From: Haloplanus sp. XH21
GTDB lineage: Archaea; Halobacteriota; Halobacteria; Halobacteriales; Haloferacaceae
Direction: 5' to 3'
Length of the DNA: 64,000 nucleotides
NCBI RefSeq assembly: GCF_023276355.1
Contig: NZ_JALLPL010000001.1
Location: 1,798,001 to 1,862,000, forward strand
This document shows, piece after piece, positions 1 through 8,300 of the stretch. The notes beneath the pieces are model-generated. The model did not search any database. It was not told the DNA's origin and saw only the letters and a list, made by a program, of their open reading frames with translations. Position numbers and translations under genes: made by a program. Every line of letters begins with the position of its first letter. Position 1 is the first letter of the stretch.

Positions 1-14
1 CTGACTAACTAACG

Positions 15-515
15 ATGGCGTCACTCGTCCCGCTGCTCGCAGTGAGCGACCACTTCCCGCGCGGGATACTGCCGTATCTCCTCGGCGGGTTGCTCGTCGG
101 GCTCGGCGCGGCGGTCATCTATCTCGCAACCGGGATCATCGCGGGCGCGAGCACGTTCCTCGAGTCGACACTCTCGTATGTCTCTACCGTCGACCGATTC
201 AACCGGTTCAAGTACGTCCAATCGCGCGGCTGGCGAGTCGTGTTTACGCTCGGCATCGTCAGTGGTGCGGCCATCTGGGGGCTCGCCCTCGCACCCGATC
301 CGACCATCTGGACGACTGACGTTCAGTGGTGGCGCCTGCTCGGCGGCGGCGTCCTCGTCGGCATCGGCACACGTCTCGGGAAAGGCTGTACGTCGGGCCA
401 CGGCGTCTGTGGGGTCGGCTCGCTGTCGAACACCTCGTTGGTTAATGTCGTGACGTTCCTGGCGTTCGCGATCGGAACCGCCCAACTCGTGCAGGCACTG
501 GGGGTGGCTCCATGA
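15..515 (+). CDS. YeeE/YedE-type sulfur transporter, first half
   Basis: This 166-aa integral membrane protein matches the YeeE/YedE family, which moves thiosulfate or other reduced sulfur compounds across the membrane. Four hydrophobic segments are visible. The family cysteine motif GKGCTSGHGVCG lies at about residues 122-133, where the cysteines are thought to relay the substrate. The full-length bacterial protein is about twice as long; here the second half is a separate gene whose ATG overlaps this stop by 4 bases, so the two are probably translated together and form one channel. The start at 15 is the first ATG after in-frame stops near the window edge; the promoter may lie outside the window. 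The family is clear, the exact substrate is not. Confidence 0.88.
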   Translation: MASLVPLLAVSDHFPRGILPYLLGGLLVGLGAAVIYLATGIIAGASTFLESTLSYVSTVDRFNRFKYVQSRGWRVVFTLGIVSGAAIWGLALAPDPTIWTTDVQWWRLLGGGVLVGIGTRLGKGCTSGHGVCGVGSLSNTSLVNVVTFLAFAIGTAQLVQALGVAP

Positions 516-964
516 GTGACACCGCCCGCAGTCCGCTGGTCCTCCCCGTCATTTACATCGGGGGGCTGATCTTCGGACTGGGACTGGCCATCAGTGGGAT
601 GGCCCGCCCGGAGGTCGTCTTGGACTTCCTCCAGCTCGAGGACTTCGGCCTCCTGTTCGTGATGGGAGGCGCCGCCATCGTCACGGGGATCACCTTCACC
701 GTCGCGACGCGCTATCTGGACCGCGCGCCGCTCACCGCTAGTGAGTACACGCGGCGGGTGAAAGAGTTCGACCACAACGTCGTCATTGGGGGGGCCATCT
801 TCGGCGTCGGCTGGGGTCTCTCCGGGATCTGCCCCGGCGCGGCCTACGCAAGCTTCGGCGTCGGCAACTACCCCATCCTCTGGGCGATTGCGGGCATGTT
901 CCTCGGTGCGTACGTCCAGGGATACGCTCGCTCGTTCCGGGGCGGCGATACAGGAGGCAGCTAA
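512..964 (+). CDS. YeeE/YedE-type sulfur transporter, second half
   Basis: This 150-aa membrane protein is the partner half of the YeeE/YedE transporter encoded just upstream. It has the second family motif, GLSGICPGA, at about residues 102-110, with a cysteine matching the substrate-relay cysteines of YeeE. Hydrophobic helices cover most of the chain, with a polar loop around residues 70-85. Its ATG overlaps the upstream TGA in an ATGA arrangement, which suggests translational coupling. In haloarchaea this split pair commonly sits with TauE/SafE, rhodanese and DUF302 genes, and the same neighbours occur here. Thiosulfate or persulfide-type sulfur import is inferred from the family. Confidence 0.87.
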   Translation: MSDTARSPLVLPVIYIGGLIFGLGLAISGMARPEVVLDFLQLEDFGLLFVMGGAAIVTGITFTVATRYLDRAPLTASEYTRRVKEFDHNVVIGGAIFGVGWGLSGICPGAAYASFGVGNYPILWAIAGMFLGAYVQGYARSFRGGDTGGS

Positions 965-1054
965 TCCCTGTCCCACACGCTTACAGGATCGAGGCTGGCC
1001 AGTAATATTGTATAATGATGGAAATTCAAAGCAAGATAGCAGAGAGTCGGTCCC

Positions 1055-1204
1055 ATGTTCGGACTTGAGAGCTTGAGTAGTTCAACGCAGGCGGTAGCCA
1101 CCGTGGGACTCGTCCTTGCGGAGGCCATCGTCCTGTACGTTGGGTACGGTGCGCTCAGTAACACAGTCGGACCGGCCGTGGTCGACGCGATCGGGGGTGC
1201 CTGA
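1055..1204 (+). CDS. Small single-span membrane peptide (DUF7512-like)
   Basis: A 49-residue reading frame begins MFGLESLSSSTQAVATVGLV and ends just before the TauE/SafE gene. It has one hydrophobic segment at about residues 15-33. I recall similar peptides of about 50 residues directly in front of haloarchaeal sulfite-exporter genes, annotated DUF7512. The gap to the next ATG is only 2 bases, so the pair is almost certainly cotranscribed. An AT-rich stretch with a TATTGTATAATG core lies about 45 bases upstream and probably holds the promoter. A role as an accessory subunit of the exporter is inference; no catalytic motif is present. Confidence 0.72.
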   Translation: MFGLESLSSSTQAVATVGLVLAEAIVLYVGYGALSNTVGPAVVDAIGGA

Positions 1205-1206
1205 AG

Positions 1207-2205
1207 ATGGCCATCTTCGGCATGAGCCTCGTGATGCTCGCGGTGTTCGTCGGCTTCGGGCTGCTCATCGGGACCCTCTTCGGGTTCTTCGGCATGGGTG
1301 GATCGTTCCTCGTGACGCCCGCGCTGCTGGTGATGGGGTATCCGTCAACGGTCGCCGTTGGGAGCGGACTCGCGTTCGTCTTCGGGACGAGCGTTATTGG
1401 TGCGCTCCGCCACCGGGATCACGGACAGGTTGACTACAAACTCGCGGTGATCATGACGATAGCGATGACCCTCGGAATCGAGGGCGGGAAGAGCGTCGTG
1501 TTCTTCCTCGAAGCCACCGGGTTGGCCGACCTCATCATCAACGTCGCCTACGTCGGGCTTCTCGCCGCTGTCGGCCTGCTCACGCTGCGCGACGCATGGA
1601 CGGATGATGAGGACACCGAAGCCAGTGGCGACCTCGCAGACCGGGTTCAGTCAATCCACATCCCACCGATGGTGACGTTACGTGGCGGTATTCGCGTCTC
1701 GGGGACGCTCATCTTCGCTGTTGGGCTCGTCATCGGCATCCTCTCGGGGTTCCTCGGCGTCGGCGGTGGATTCCTCCTGATGCCCGCGATGATGTACGGG
1801 CTCGGCGTCCCTGCCGCTATCGCCGTCGGGACGGATATCCTCCAAATCACGATTTCGGGCGCGTTCGGCGCGTTCACGTACGCACAATCCGGGTCGGTCG
1901 CAGTCCCGGTCGTCGTCTTCCTGCTCGTTGGAAGCGCCCTCGGGGCACGCATCGGTGCGTGGGCGACGAATCTCGTCGATGAAGACGAGATTAAGGGGTA
2001 CTTCGCGGCGATGTTGCTGGCCGGGAGCGTGGCGGTCGCGTCGAACAAGCTTGGCACGGTCTACGGGATCGACCAGCTCAACACGGTGAGTACCGTGCTC
2101 ATCTTCGGGGCCGCGCTACTCGTCAGTAGCGCTGTCGTCCTCGCTGCAGTCTGCCGACTCCGGAACGACGAGACCGGAACTTTGTGTCGACTCACCACAT
2201 CATAG
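1207..2205 (+). CDS. TauE/SafE family sulfite/organosulfur exporter
   Basis: This 332-aa polytopic membrane protein has two TauE/SafE repeats. The first carries the glycine-rich GFFGMGGSFLVTPALL motif near residue 28, and the second carries GFLGVGGGFLLMPAMM near residue 182. A charged cytoplasmic loop near residues 135-160 separates them. The family exports sulfite, sulfoacetate or related anions. The gene directly follows the 49-aa membrane peptide and lies beside the YeeE/YedE pair, which fits a sulfur-oxidation or sulfur-transfer locus. Length is somewhat above the usual 250-300 aa because of the loop and a C-terminal extension. Confidence 0.88.
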   Translation: MAIFGMSLVMLAVFVGFGLLIGTLFGFFGMGGSFLVTPALLVMGYPSTVAVGSGLAFVFGTSVIGALRHRDHGQVDYKLAVIMTIAMTLGIEGGKSVVFFLEATGLADLIINVAYVGLLAAVGLLTLRDAWTDDEDTEASGDLADRVQSIHIPPMVTLRGGIRVSGTLIFAVGLVIGILSGFLGVGGGFLLMPAMMYGLGVPAAIAVGTDILQITISGAFGAFTYAQSGSVAVPVVVFLLVGSALGARIGAWATNLVDEDEIKGYFAAMLLAGSVAVASNKLGTVYGIDQLNTVSTVLIFGAALLVSSAVVLAAVCRLRNDETGTLCRLTTS

Positions 2206-2271
2206 ACCGGGATAGTATTGTGCTAACTATACAAATACTTTTGAGGCCATATCTCCTACGTTCCGCTGGTA

Positions 2272-2661
2272 ATGGCTGACTCAATGAGCGAGATGCTCCG
2301 AAAAGATATGCAGTGCGAGGGGTTGCTGGAGTGTTTCCACGACCTCAAAGAGATCGATAAGGACATCTTCCAGTTGCTTCAAGCTCAACAGGAGCCACTC
2401 ACCGTCGACGAAATCGCAGAACAGGTCGACCGTGAGCGATCAACCGCCTATCGTGGCGTCCAGCGTCTTCTCCAAGCTGGCTTCATCCAGAAGGAACAAG
2501 TGAACTACGAGCAGGGCGGCTACTACCACGTCTACCATCCGCGTGATGCTGAGGAGATCACGACCGAGATGCAGCGGACGCTCAATGACTGGTACGCCAA
2601 AATGGGGCAGCTCATCGGTGAGTTCGAAGAGAAGTACAGTCGGAAGTCAACCCACGACTAA
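2272..2661 (+). CDS. Winged-HTH transcriptional regulator of the sulfur cluster
   Basis: A 129-aa protein with a MarR/TrmB-like winged helix: helices at about residues 25-75 include the DNA-recognition segment EIAEQVDRERSTAYRGVQRL, followed by a wing at VNYEQGGYYHVYHP. Two N-terminal cysteines, C15 and C21 (MQCEGLLEC), could act as a thiol or sulfide sensor, but this is inference. The C-terminal helix may dimerise. An AT-rich region with ACTATACAAATAC lies about 35-45 bases before the ATG. The last codons run into an IS200/IS605-like hairpin at 2651-2670 that supplies the stop codon, so the extreme C-terminus may not be original. Its position suggests it controls the sulfur genes. Confidence 0.8.
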   Translation: MADSMSEMLRKDMQCEGLLECFHDLKEIDKDIFQLLQAQQEPLTVDEIAEQVDRERSTAYRGVQRLLQAGFIQKEQVNYEQGGYYHVYHPRDAEEITTEMQRTLNDWYAKMGQLIGEFEEKYSRKSTHD

Positions 2662-2670
2662 AGCCGTGGG
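2651..2670. mobile_element. IS200/IS605-like end hairpin (remnant)
   Basis: The stem CCCACG / CGTGGG with an ACTAAAGC loop, followed by CTTTCAC, looks like the terminal hairpins of haloarchaeal IS200/IS605-group elements. No transposase gene is nearby, so this would be a solo end or footprint. It overlaps the last codons and TAA stop of the HTH regulator. It could also be a transcription terminator of similar shape. Confidence 0.4.
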
Positions 2671-2730
2671 CTTTCACCATGGACTTCCACTCTAACCGAA
2701 TCGGCAGGCGATGAGAGGCCGCGATCCGCT

Positions 2731-2877
2731 TCAGAACTCGTAGCAGGCGACATCCTCAGCACCGCAGCTCGGACACTCATCGGAGTCTTCTGAAAGCGTC
2801 TCCCCACAGTTTCGGCACTCCCACAGAGTCGACGAATCGTCCCCGACGGCTCTGCGGAGTGTACTCAGGAGTCCCAT
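2731..2877 (-). CDS. Small CPxCG-type zinc-ribbon protein
   Basis: The 48-aa product has two CxxC pairs, ECRNCGE and ECPSCGAED, the typical pattern of a one-domain zinc ribbon. Haloarchaeal genomes encode many such small zinc-finger proteins with mostly unknown, possibly regulatory roles. The frame stays open further upstream on the minus strand, but the ATG at 2877 gives the short product expected for the class and the upstream residues do not look conserved. No partner gene is obvious: the gene points back toward the HTH regulator. Confidence 0.66.
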   Translation of the reverse strand: MGLLSTLRRAVGDDSSTLWECRNCGETLSEDSDECPSCGAEDVACYEF

Positions 2878-3011
2878 CCTATCCCGGCTGATGGGCGCGC
2901 AGTTGTTAACACCATCCCCTGATAGCCGCCCTGTGTTAAACAACCCTCCGAAGGACGTGTTTTGGACCCCCGAGGAGTGTGGCGCGTTCCGAACGGCCAC
3001 AGTCGCCGTGA

Positions 3012-3239
3012 GGGGTTCTATCTCCCTCATCGCGTTCGCGCTCTCCGGCTTTCTGGTGTACGCCTCGCCGTGGTCTCGGTCCGCCCGGCCAGTACCGAGA
3101 CCCCGTCTGTGGGATGCGGACCGACGACAGCGAGCCGCCGGCGACAGACGACGAGACGCACTACTTCTGCTCACAGACCTGCAAGGAGACCTTCGAGGAG
3201 CGTCCAGACGAAGACGCCACCGGGCAGCCGATGGTGTGA
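3012..3239 (+). pseudogene. YHS/TRASH metal-binding domain fragment
   Basis: In this frame the DNA reads DPVCGMRTDDSEPP and then HYFCSQTCKETFEERPDE, ending at a TGA at 3237. This is a clear YHS (TRASH-type) metal-binding domain with the cysteines C-G-M and C-x3-C. The frame opens after a stop at 3009 with no usable start before the conserved part. An ATG exists only inside the motif (3114), which would lose the first cysteine. It is therefore best read as the 3' remnant of a YHS-domain or metal-transporting ATPase gene, left by rearrangement in this scarred region. Confidence 0.55.
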
Positions 3240-3461
3240 TGGCGGGCCACGATCACTAACGGCCGTTTCATCGGTGAACCCTCACTGTACGGGGATCAGC
3301 CAGTCGTATGGCGTTGCATCTTCTACGCATGTCTGTCACCAGCCGAACGCTGGGGCGGCCGCAGCGTTCGGCGTCGACGAGATCCTCCGGCAGATGTCCC
3401 CAGTGTGACTGTGTCAATCGCGTACTTGGGGCTCGATTAGACGCCCCCTGTCGTGGTTACT
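3240..3461. other. Gene-poor interval without a supported gene
   Basis: No convincing reading frame is seen. Short frames occur on the plus strand, one ending near 3408 with the residues AAAFGVDEILRQMSPV, but none has a start, a promoter or recognisable family residues. Together with the YHS fragment upstream, the stretch looks like decayed coding DNA. Confidence 0.4.
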
Positions 3462-3791
3462 TCATTCCGAGCGTTCGAGTTTGTCTCGCCGAGCTTCGAA
3501 CTCTTCGTCGGTGAGGTCTCCACGAGCGTACGCCGTGCGTAACTCCTCCATCGCGGGATTCTGAGACGATTTCGACCGTGTCACCTGGCGGAAGACGAGA
3601 TATCCCCCTCCCAGCAGAACGAGGAGGAAGACCAGCTGGACGAGCATCCCGACGAGTGGCCACCACCAGCTGGTCGTTCCGTAGCCCATTCCGCCGAACC
3701 CCATCCCCATTGTGAGCATCGGCAGGACGACGATCGCCCCCAGGACGAGGAGGACGATCGTCGTAGTGTCGAGTTGATTCGAGGACGACAT
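3462..3791 (-). CDS. SHOCT-domain membrane protein
   Basis: The 109-aa protein has two hydrophobic segments (about residues 10-30 and 44-66) and a C-terminal SHOCT domain, seen as the pattern MEELRTAYARGDLTDEEFE near residues 80-100. SHOCT domains are short oligomerisation-type helices at protein ends. Haloarchaea have many copies of unknown function. The gene follows the DUF302 gene with a 5-base gap on the same strand, so the two are likely one transcript. A second, broken SHOCT gene lies on the same strand just upstream of DUF302. Confidence 0.82.
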   Translation of the reverse strand: MSSSNQLDTTTIVLLVLGAIVVLPMLTMGMGFGGMGYGTTSWWWPLVGMLVQLVFLLVLLGGGYLVFRQVTRSKSSQNPAMEELRTAYARGDLTDEEFEARRDKLERSE

Positions 3792-3796
3792 CGATA

Positions 3797-4213
3797 TCAG
3801 GCCTCCGAGGTGGGTTCGAATGCGTCAGCGACGCTGGCGAGGACGCGTTCGAATCGGTCGTGGACTTCGTTCGCGACCTCGTCGAGTGCCTCGTTGTTGG
3901 CGATGCCGACGAGCTGTTGCGGGTCGACCGCGCTCACCATGACCTCGCCGTCGTCGGTTTCGTAGACGATGACGTTGCAGGGGAGGAGTGCGCCGAGTTC
4001 GACTTCCTCGCTCAGACCCTCGTGTGCGAGCGTCGGATTGCACGCACCGAGGATGCGGTACTGTCGAAACTCCTCGCCGAGTTTCTCCTTGAGCGTCGCC
4101 TGCACGTCGATGTCGCAGAGGACGCCGAACCCTTCGTCTTTGAGAGCGTCGATCGTTGTCTCGACGACCCGGTCGAAATCACCGGACACAGACAGTTGTA
4201 TTGTGTATACCAT
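3797..4213 (-). CDS. DUF302 domain protein
   Basis: The 138-aa product matches the DUF302 fold: an N-terminal strand-helix with FDRVVETTIDALKDEGFGVL, then YRILGACNPTLAHEGL, and a C-terminal half ending in a helix rich in acidic residues. The cysteines in GACNP and LLPCNV are typical of the family. DUF302 proteins occur often in sulfur-oxidising gene clusters and bind small or metal-containing ligands, but the function is not established. A perfect 7-base inverted repeat, TACCATA-CAA-TATGGTA, spans the ATG (4208-4224) and could be an operator. Confidence 0.85.
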   Translation of the reverse strand: MVYTIQLSVSGDFDRVVETTIDALKDEGFGVLCDIDVQATLKEKLGEEFRQYRILGACNPTLAHEGLSEEVELGALLPCNVIVYETDDGEVMVSAVDPQQLVGIANNEALDEVANEVHDRFERVLASVADAFEPTSEA

Positions 4214-4224
4214 ACAATATGGTA
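4208..4224. promoter_or_regulatory. Palindrome over the DUF302 start codon
   Basis: TACCATA-CAA-TATGGTA is a perfect inverted repeat with a 3-base spacer. It includes the start codon of the minus-strand DUF302 gene, a position where a bound regulator would block a leaderless transcript. It shares a TATTGTAT-like core with AT-rich sequences before the 49-aa peptide gene (about 1008-1020) and, less closely, before the HTH regulator gene (about 2212-2240). Confidence 0.4.
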
Positions 4225-4238
4225 CTCTATTGGTGAAC

Positions 4239-4470
4239 TTAACTGTAGGGTTCCGAAGCGCTCACCGTGAGCCCGAACTCGAAGGGATCGGTACGTTCCC
4301 GCTGTTCGCACCGCCGTTCGGATTCCCCGTCCGGGAGTTCGCCGCGGGCGTATCGCTCCTGGATGACGGCGAGTGCGCTGTCCTCAGTGCACCGTTCGAT
4401 CGTGACCGCGTCGCCAGCCAGTAGACGACGTAGACGGGGCGGGCGATGACGAACAGTAAAGTAGATCGGC
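4239..4470 (-). pseudogene. Frameshifted SHOCT-domain protein remnant
   Basis: On the minus strand one frame gives a membrane segment, LLFVIARPVYVVYWLATRSR. The neighbouring frame then gives a SHOCT motif, ALAVIQERYARGELPDGE, followed by a short tail and a stop at 4239. Joining the two frames restores the usual order of a haloarchaeal SHOCT membrane protein, so a single-base-type frameshift near 4390 has broken the gene. There is no clear start upstream. The remnant marks the left border of the BREX island. Confidence 0.55.
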
Positions 4471-4560
4471 AGACTTCCTCGGCCTATGACGATCCGTTCG
4501 GATGGTGGGGGACCGCAGTTGGCCTCACTCTCCCGCGAGTTCTCGCCGCCGGAAGTAACC

Positions 4561-5325
4561 ATGGATCTAACCATGTGTGGACTTCCCGTCGGACGAGCCG
4601 AGGAACTCGCGCGCCTGTACCAGAAACACGGAACCTGGAGTCGGGTCGAGGAGGTCTGGTTCGAGGAACGCCGTGCGAACCGCAGCACGCGGGAGAGCTT
4701 CCGTGAGCTCTCCCGCGTCCTCACGTCGCGATTCAAAAACGCGCCCGCCAGCCTCCCCAACCCGCGTGACGTTCCCAGCGTGTTGGATGCCTGCGCGACG
4801 CCGCGGGACAAAGCCCAGGTTCTCTATCCCTATCTCGTCGCCGATGACGCGCTCGGTCGCTACGTCGTCCACGAGTACGCGCAGCGACTGTTGGCGGACC
4901 ATCCTGACGCGCTCGATTTCTCCACCGAGACACTCACGGCCGTCCTGAAGCAGTTCAAGTCCGCTGACGGGACCCCGTTCGACTACGCCGACTCGACCAC
5001 TGAGCGATGGGGCGAAGGATTCCGATCAGTCATGCGCGAGGTCGGTGTTCTGGAGAACCAGCGAACGGTCGTGGGCACCCCCCCATCGCTGGGCGACGCC
5101 CCGCTTCTCGTCGCAATGGGGCACTCGTACGAAGCAGGCGAGGACGCGTCGGTCGAGTCGCCAGTCGGGCTCCAGTACCTGTTCCAGCCGAGTGCTCGAT
5201 GGGCGGCGCTCTACGACAGAGTAGCGGAGACGGACGCGTGGGAGTTCGTCGAACTCCACGGAAGCCTCCAACTGCGGCCGGTGGACGAGCCGTACGCGTG
5301 GATCACCCGAGAGGGGGCTGATTGA
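4561..5325 (+). CDS. brxA: BrxA-like BREX protein (DUF1819)
   Basis: From the ATG at 4561 the product is 254 aa; an upstream ATG at 4486 would add 25 residues that do not look like the family. The central part follows the DUF1819/BrxA pattern: helices with NRSTRESFRELSRVLTSRF, then DKAQVLYPYLVADDALGRY and a long helical bundle ending in SVMREVGVLE. BrxA is a small DNA-binding helical protein of BREX phage-defence systems, usually about 200 aa, so this copy has a C-terminal extension. The TGA overlaps the ATG of the following brxC gene, placing it first in a four-gene operon. I see no strong TATA box in front. Family assignment is from memory of the pattern. Confidence 0.72.
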   Translation: MDLTMCGLPVGRAEELARLYQKHGTWSRVEEVWFEERRANRSTRESFRELSRVLTSRFKNAPASLPNPRDVPSVLDACATPRDKAQVLYPYLVADDALGRYVVHEYAQRLLADHPDALDFSTETLTAVLKQFKSADGTPFDYADSTTERWGEGFRSVMREVGVLENQRTVVGTPPSLGDAPLLVAMGHSYEAGEDASVESPVGLQYLFQPSARWAALYDRVAETDAWEFVELHGSLQLRPVDEPYAWITREGAD

Positions 5326-8300
5326 TGGTCGACGCAACGTGGTTCGACGACCTGCCCGAAGACTTCGAAGAATCAGTGCGGATCGATCGTCAAGACCGGT
5401 CTGCGGGCGAACACAAGCACAGGGAGCACGCCATCGAGTCATACCACGTTACGGCCGACTCCCAGCGCTTCCTCGAAGACTTCGTCAACCGACTCCTCGG
5501 CGACACGGCGGACATGCGCACGGGGGCGAACTACTGGCTCTATGGCTACTACGGCAGCGGGAAGAGCCACCTGCTGACCGTTCTGGATGGGTTGATGGAT
5601 ACCCAGTGGCTCCAGCGTCGCGACGACATCTGGCGTGACCTCGTTCCGGACACGTCGGCGGAACGCGACCTCGATGCGTTGCGCAGCGACTGGGAACGTG
5701 TTCATGCCGCGTATCACGTCATCCCGGTGTCGGTGAACTTGCTGAAATATCAGGGCCAGAAGCAACGCAGTTTCAGTGAAATCGTCCTTCGGCACGCCCA
5801 CCAGAACTCGACACTCACGGGCGTTGCTGACGGGGTCTCCACCGGGCTGTCGTCCCAGCTCGATGTCGCATACTTCGAGGACTGGTACCGGACGACCGAG
5901 GCATGGTCGGAACGACGGGATCGGGCGGCAGCCGTCGTCGACGGGGTGACCCCGGAGGATCCACGATACGAGTGGAAACCGGACGAGCTCTGGACCGACA
6001 TCCAGCAGTACAGCGCGCTGTCCGATGTCGTGCTTCCAGAGCTGTTCGAACAAGTGACGGGCACGCGTGACGGCTACACCGACCTCCAGCCGTCGGATAT
6101 CGACCCCGAGGCGGTCGTCAGTCGACTGGAATCGCTTCGGCAGGCACGCGAAGCGGAATTCGAGGACCCAGTCAAGCTCGTTCTCCTGCTCGACGAAGTG
6201 AGCCTCTTCATCGGAACCGACTTCGAGCGTCTCACCGAGCTGCAGACGCTCGCCGAAAACGTCGACGACATCGGTGAGGGCGACATCCAGCTCGTCGCGA
6301 CGGCGCAGGCGAAAATCGAGGACGGCCAACCGAAGTTCGCGGCCCACGGAGCTGATTTCAGTATCGTCAAAGACCGGTTCCCCCACCGGTATCAGCTCCC
6401 GAGCAAGCACGTCGGCGACATCGCCAAACGGCGGCTCTTCCAGAAGTCAGAACCGGGCGAAGACGCGGTCCGGCGCATCCTCGATGACGCCGACGTGAAG
6501 CCGACCGAATCGCTCGTCTACAACGAGATCAAGCAGAACACGAAACCACCACTCGATGCGGTCGACGACGAGGAACTCGTCGAGTTCTACCCGTTCCTCC
6601 CGTCTCACGCGCCCCTGTTCCTCGAGATCCTGTTCAACCTCCGTCGAGAGGCGAACGATCCGGCGAAGTCCATCTTCTCGGGGACTGCGCGGGCCATTCT
6701 GGCGCTCATGCACGGGCTACTGGTGGACTGGATCGACGACGGCGAGGACGACCGGATCATCTCGCTGGTCGACCTCTTCGAGTTGATCGAGCCCGAACTC
6801 CGCGAAATCCTCCCGCAGGATATGCGTGTCGTCGAGGGCGTCGAGGAGACGACCGGCATCGCGGACGAGGTAGCCGACGGCGGGAGTGAGCTACAGACGT
6901 TCGACCTCGACGTCGCGAAGGCGGTCCTCCTGCTCCAGCACGTGCACGAAATCGTCCCGCTGAACGAGGGGAACATCGCGGTCGCCGTGATGAGCGACCT
7001 GAACGGCCAGTCCTGGATCAGCACGACGAACCGCGTCGAGGAGTCACTGGATCGGCTGCAGAAGTTCATCCGGCCGACGCAGGGCGAGAGCGGGGCTCGC
7101 TACCGGTTCGCAACACAGGAGGAGCGCCTCATCTACGACGAGGCCGAGGAGAACGAAGCGGCCCCGGACTGGGACGCCGTCGTCGAAACGCTCGACGAAC
7201 ACCTCTGGGAGCGCATCACCCAGGACCTGCCGCTCCCAGAATCCGTACCGTACGGTGAGTCCGGTGACGAGTACCCGGTCTCGTATCACTTCGAACTCGA
7301 CGGGACGACGTTCGAGACCAATGTCGACTCCGAGGAGGGGCTGGATATCGACGTCGCCGTCCGGGGGGTTCGCCCGGGCACAGCGCACGAACGAGCCGAT
7401 GCAGACACACTGTACTGGGACATCGACACCGATGGGCTCCAGGACCTGCGTAACCGACTGGTCGAATGGTGGGCGCTTCGTGACGCGATCGCGACGAGCG
7501 ACATCCCTCCAGCAGTCGAGCGCGACCTCGAACGGCGGGCGACTGCCGTCCGCAGCAAGCTGACCAGCGCGATGGCGAGCGGCTCGCACACCGTCAAAGA
7601 CCGGACGGACATCGGCGGCCTCTCGAAGGCGGTTCAGGTCGCAGTGGGCGTCACGTATCCCGACGACTTCCACCCGATGATGCTCCAGATCGACGAGCGT
7701 CGACTGCGCGAGCTGCGTGAACTCGACGGCGATGCACCGCTGCCCGCATGGGCGCGGACGATCCAGGTCCCTTCGTCGAATCAGAACGGCGGGCACGGCA
7801 AGCAGACCATCCAGCGAAACGTCATGTCCCTCACCGGTCGACAGCTGAACGACCGCGACGAGGGTCTCAACATGAATACGATCCTCGCTGGCATCGTCGA
7901 ACAGAAGCCGTTCTACGACGAGGCGCGGCCGGCGCTCCGGGCGATCATCTGGGGGTTCTGTCGGGAGGGGCGACTGCTGCCCATCGACGAAGACGGAAAC
8001 ACGCTGGAAGACGGCGCCGTCCTCGATTTCGACACACCCTCGACGCCGAGGCTAACACTCCTCCCACGCACGAACTTGAGCAAGCTTCTGGAGGCGGGTG
8101 GGTTCAAGGAGACGACCGAAACCGTCGCGGACGGTCTCATCCACCTCCAGGAAGCGAACCGACGTGTTCGCTCGACGCTCACTGGACTTCGCGAGGACGT
8201 GACTCTGGCCGTCGACACGGACGTTCAAACCGACGAAGTCGCCGGGTTACTCGAGGCGTTTGCTGCCGAACTGACCGAACGGATCGGCGCGACCGACGAC

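Noticed and set aside
2891-3259. Open frame of about 120 residues over the region after the zinc-ribbon gene
   Set aside because: The true signal lies in another frame (YHS motif), and this frame has no family residues.
4535-4546. Palindrome-like GCGAG-TT-CTCGC before brxA
   Set aside because: Short and GC-rich, expected by chance in this genome, and not shared with the regulator's operator.
4486-4560. Longer BrxA start at 4486
   Set aside because: The additional residues (TIRSDGGGPQLASLS) do not look like the family and no better promoter is gained; the ATG at 4561 is preferred, though not proven.
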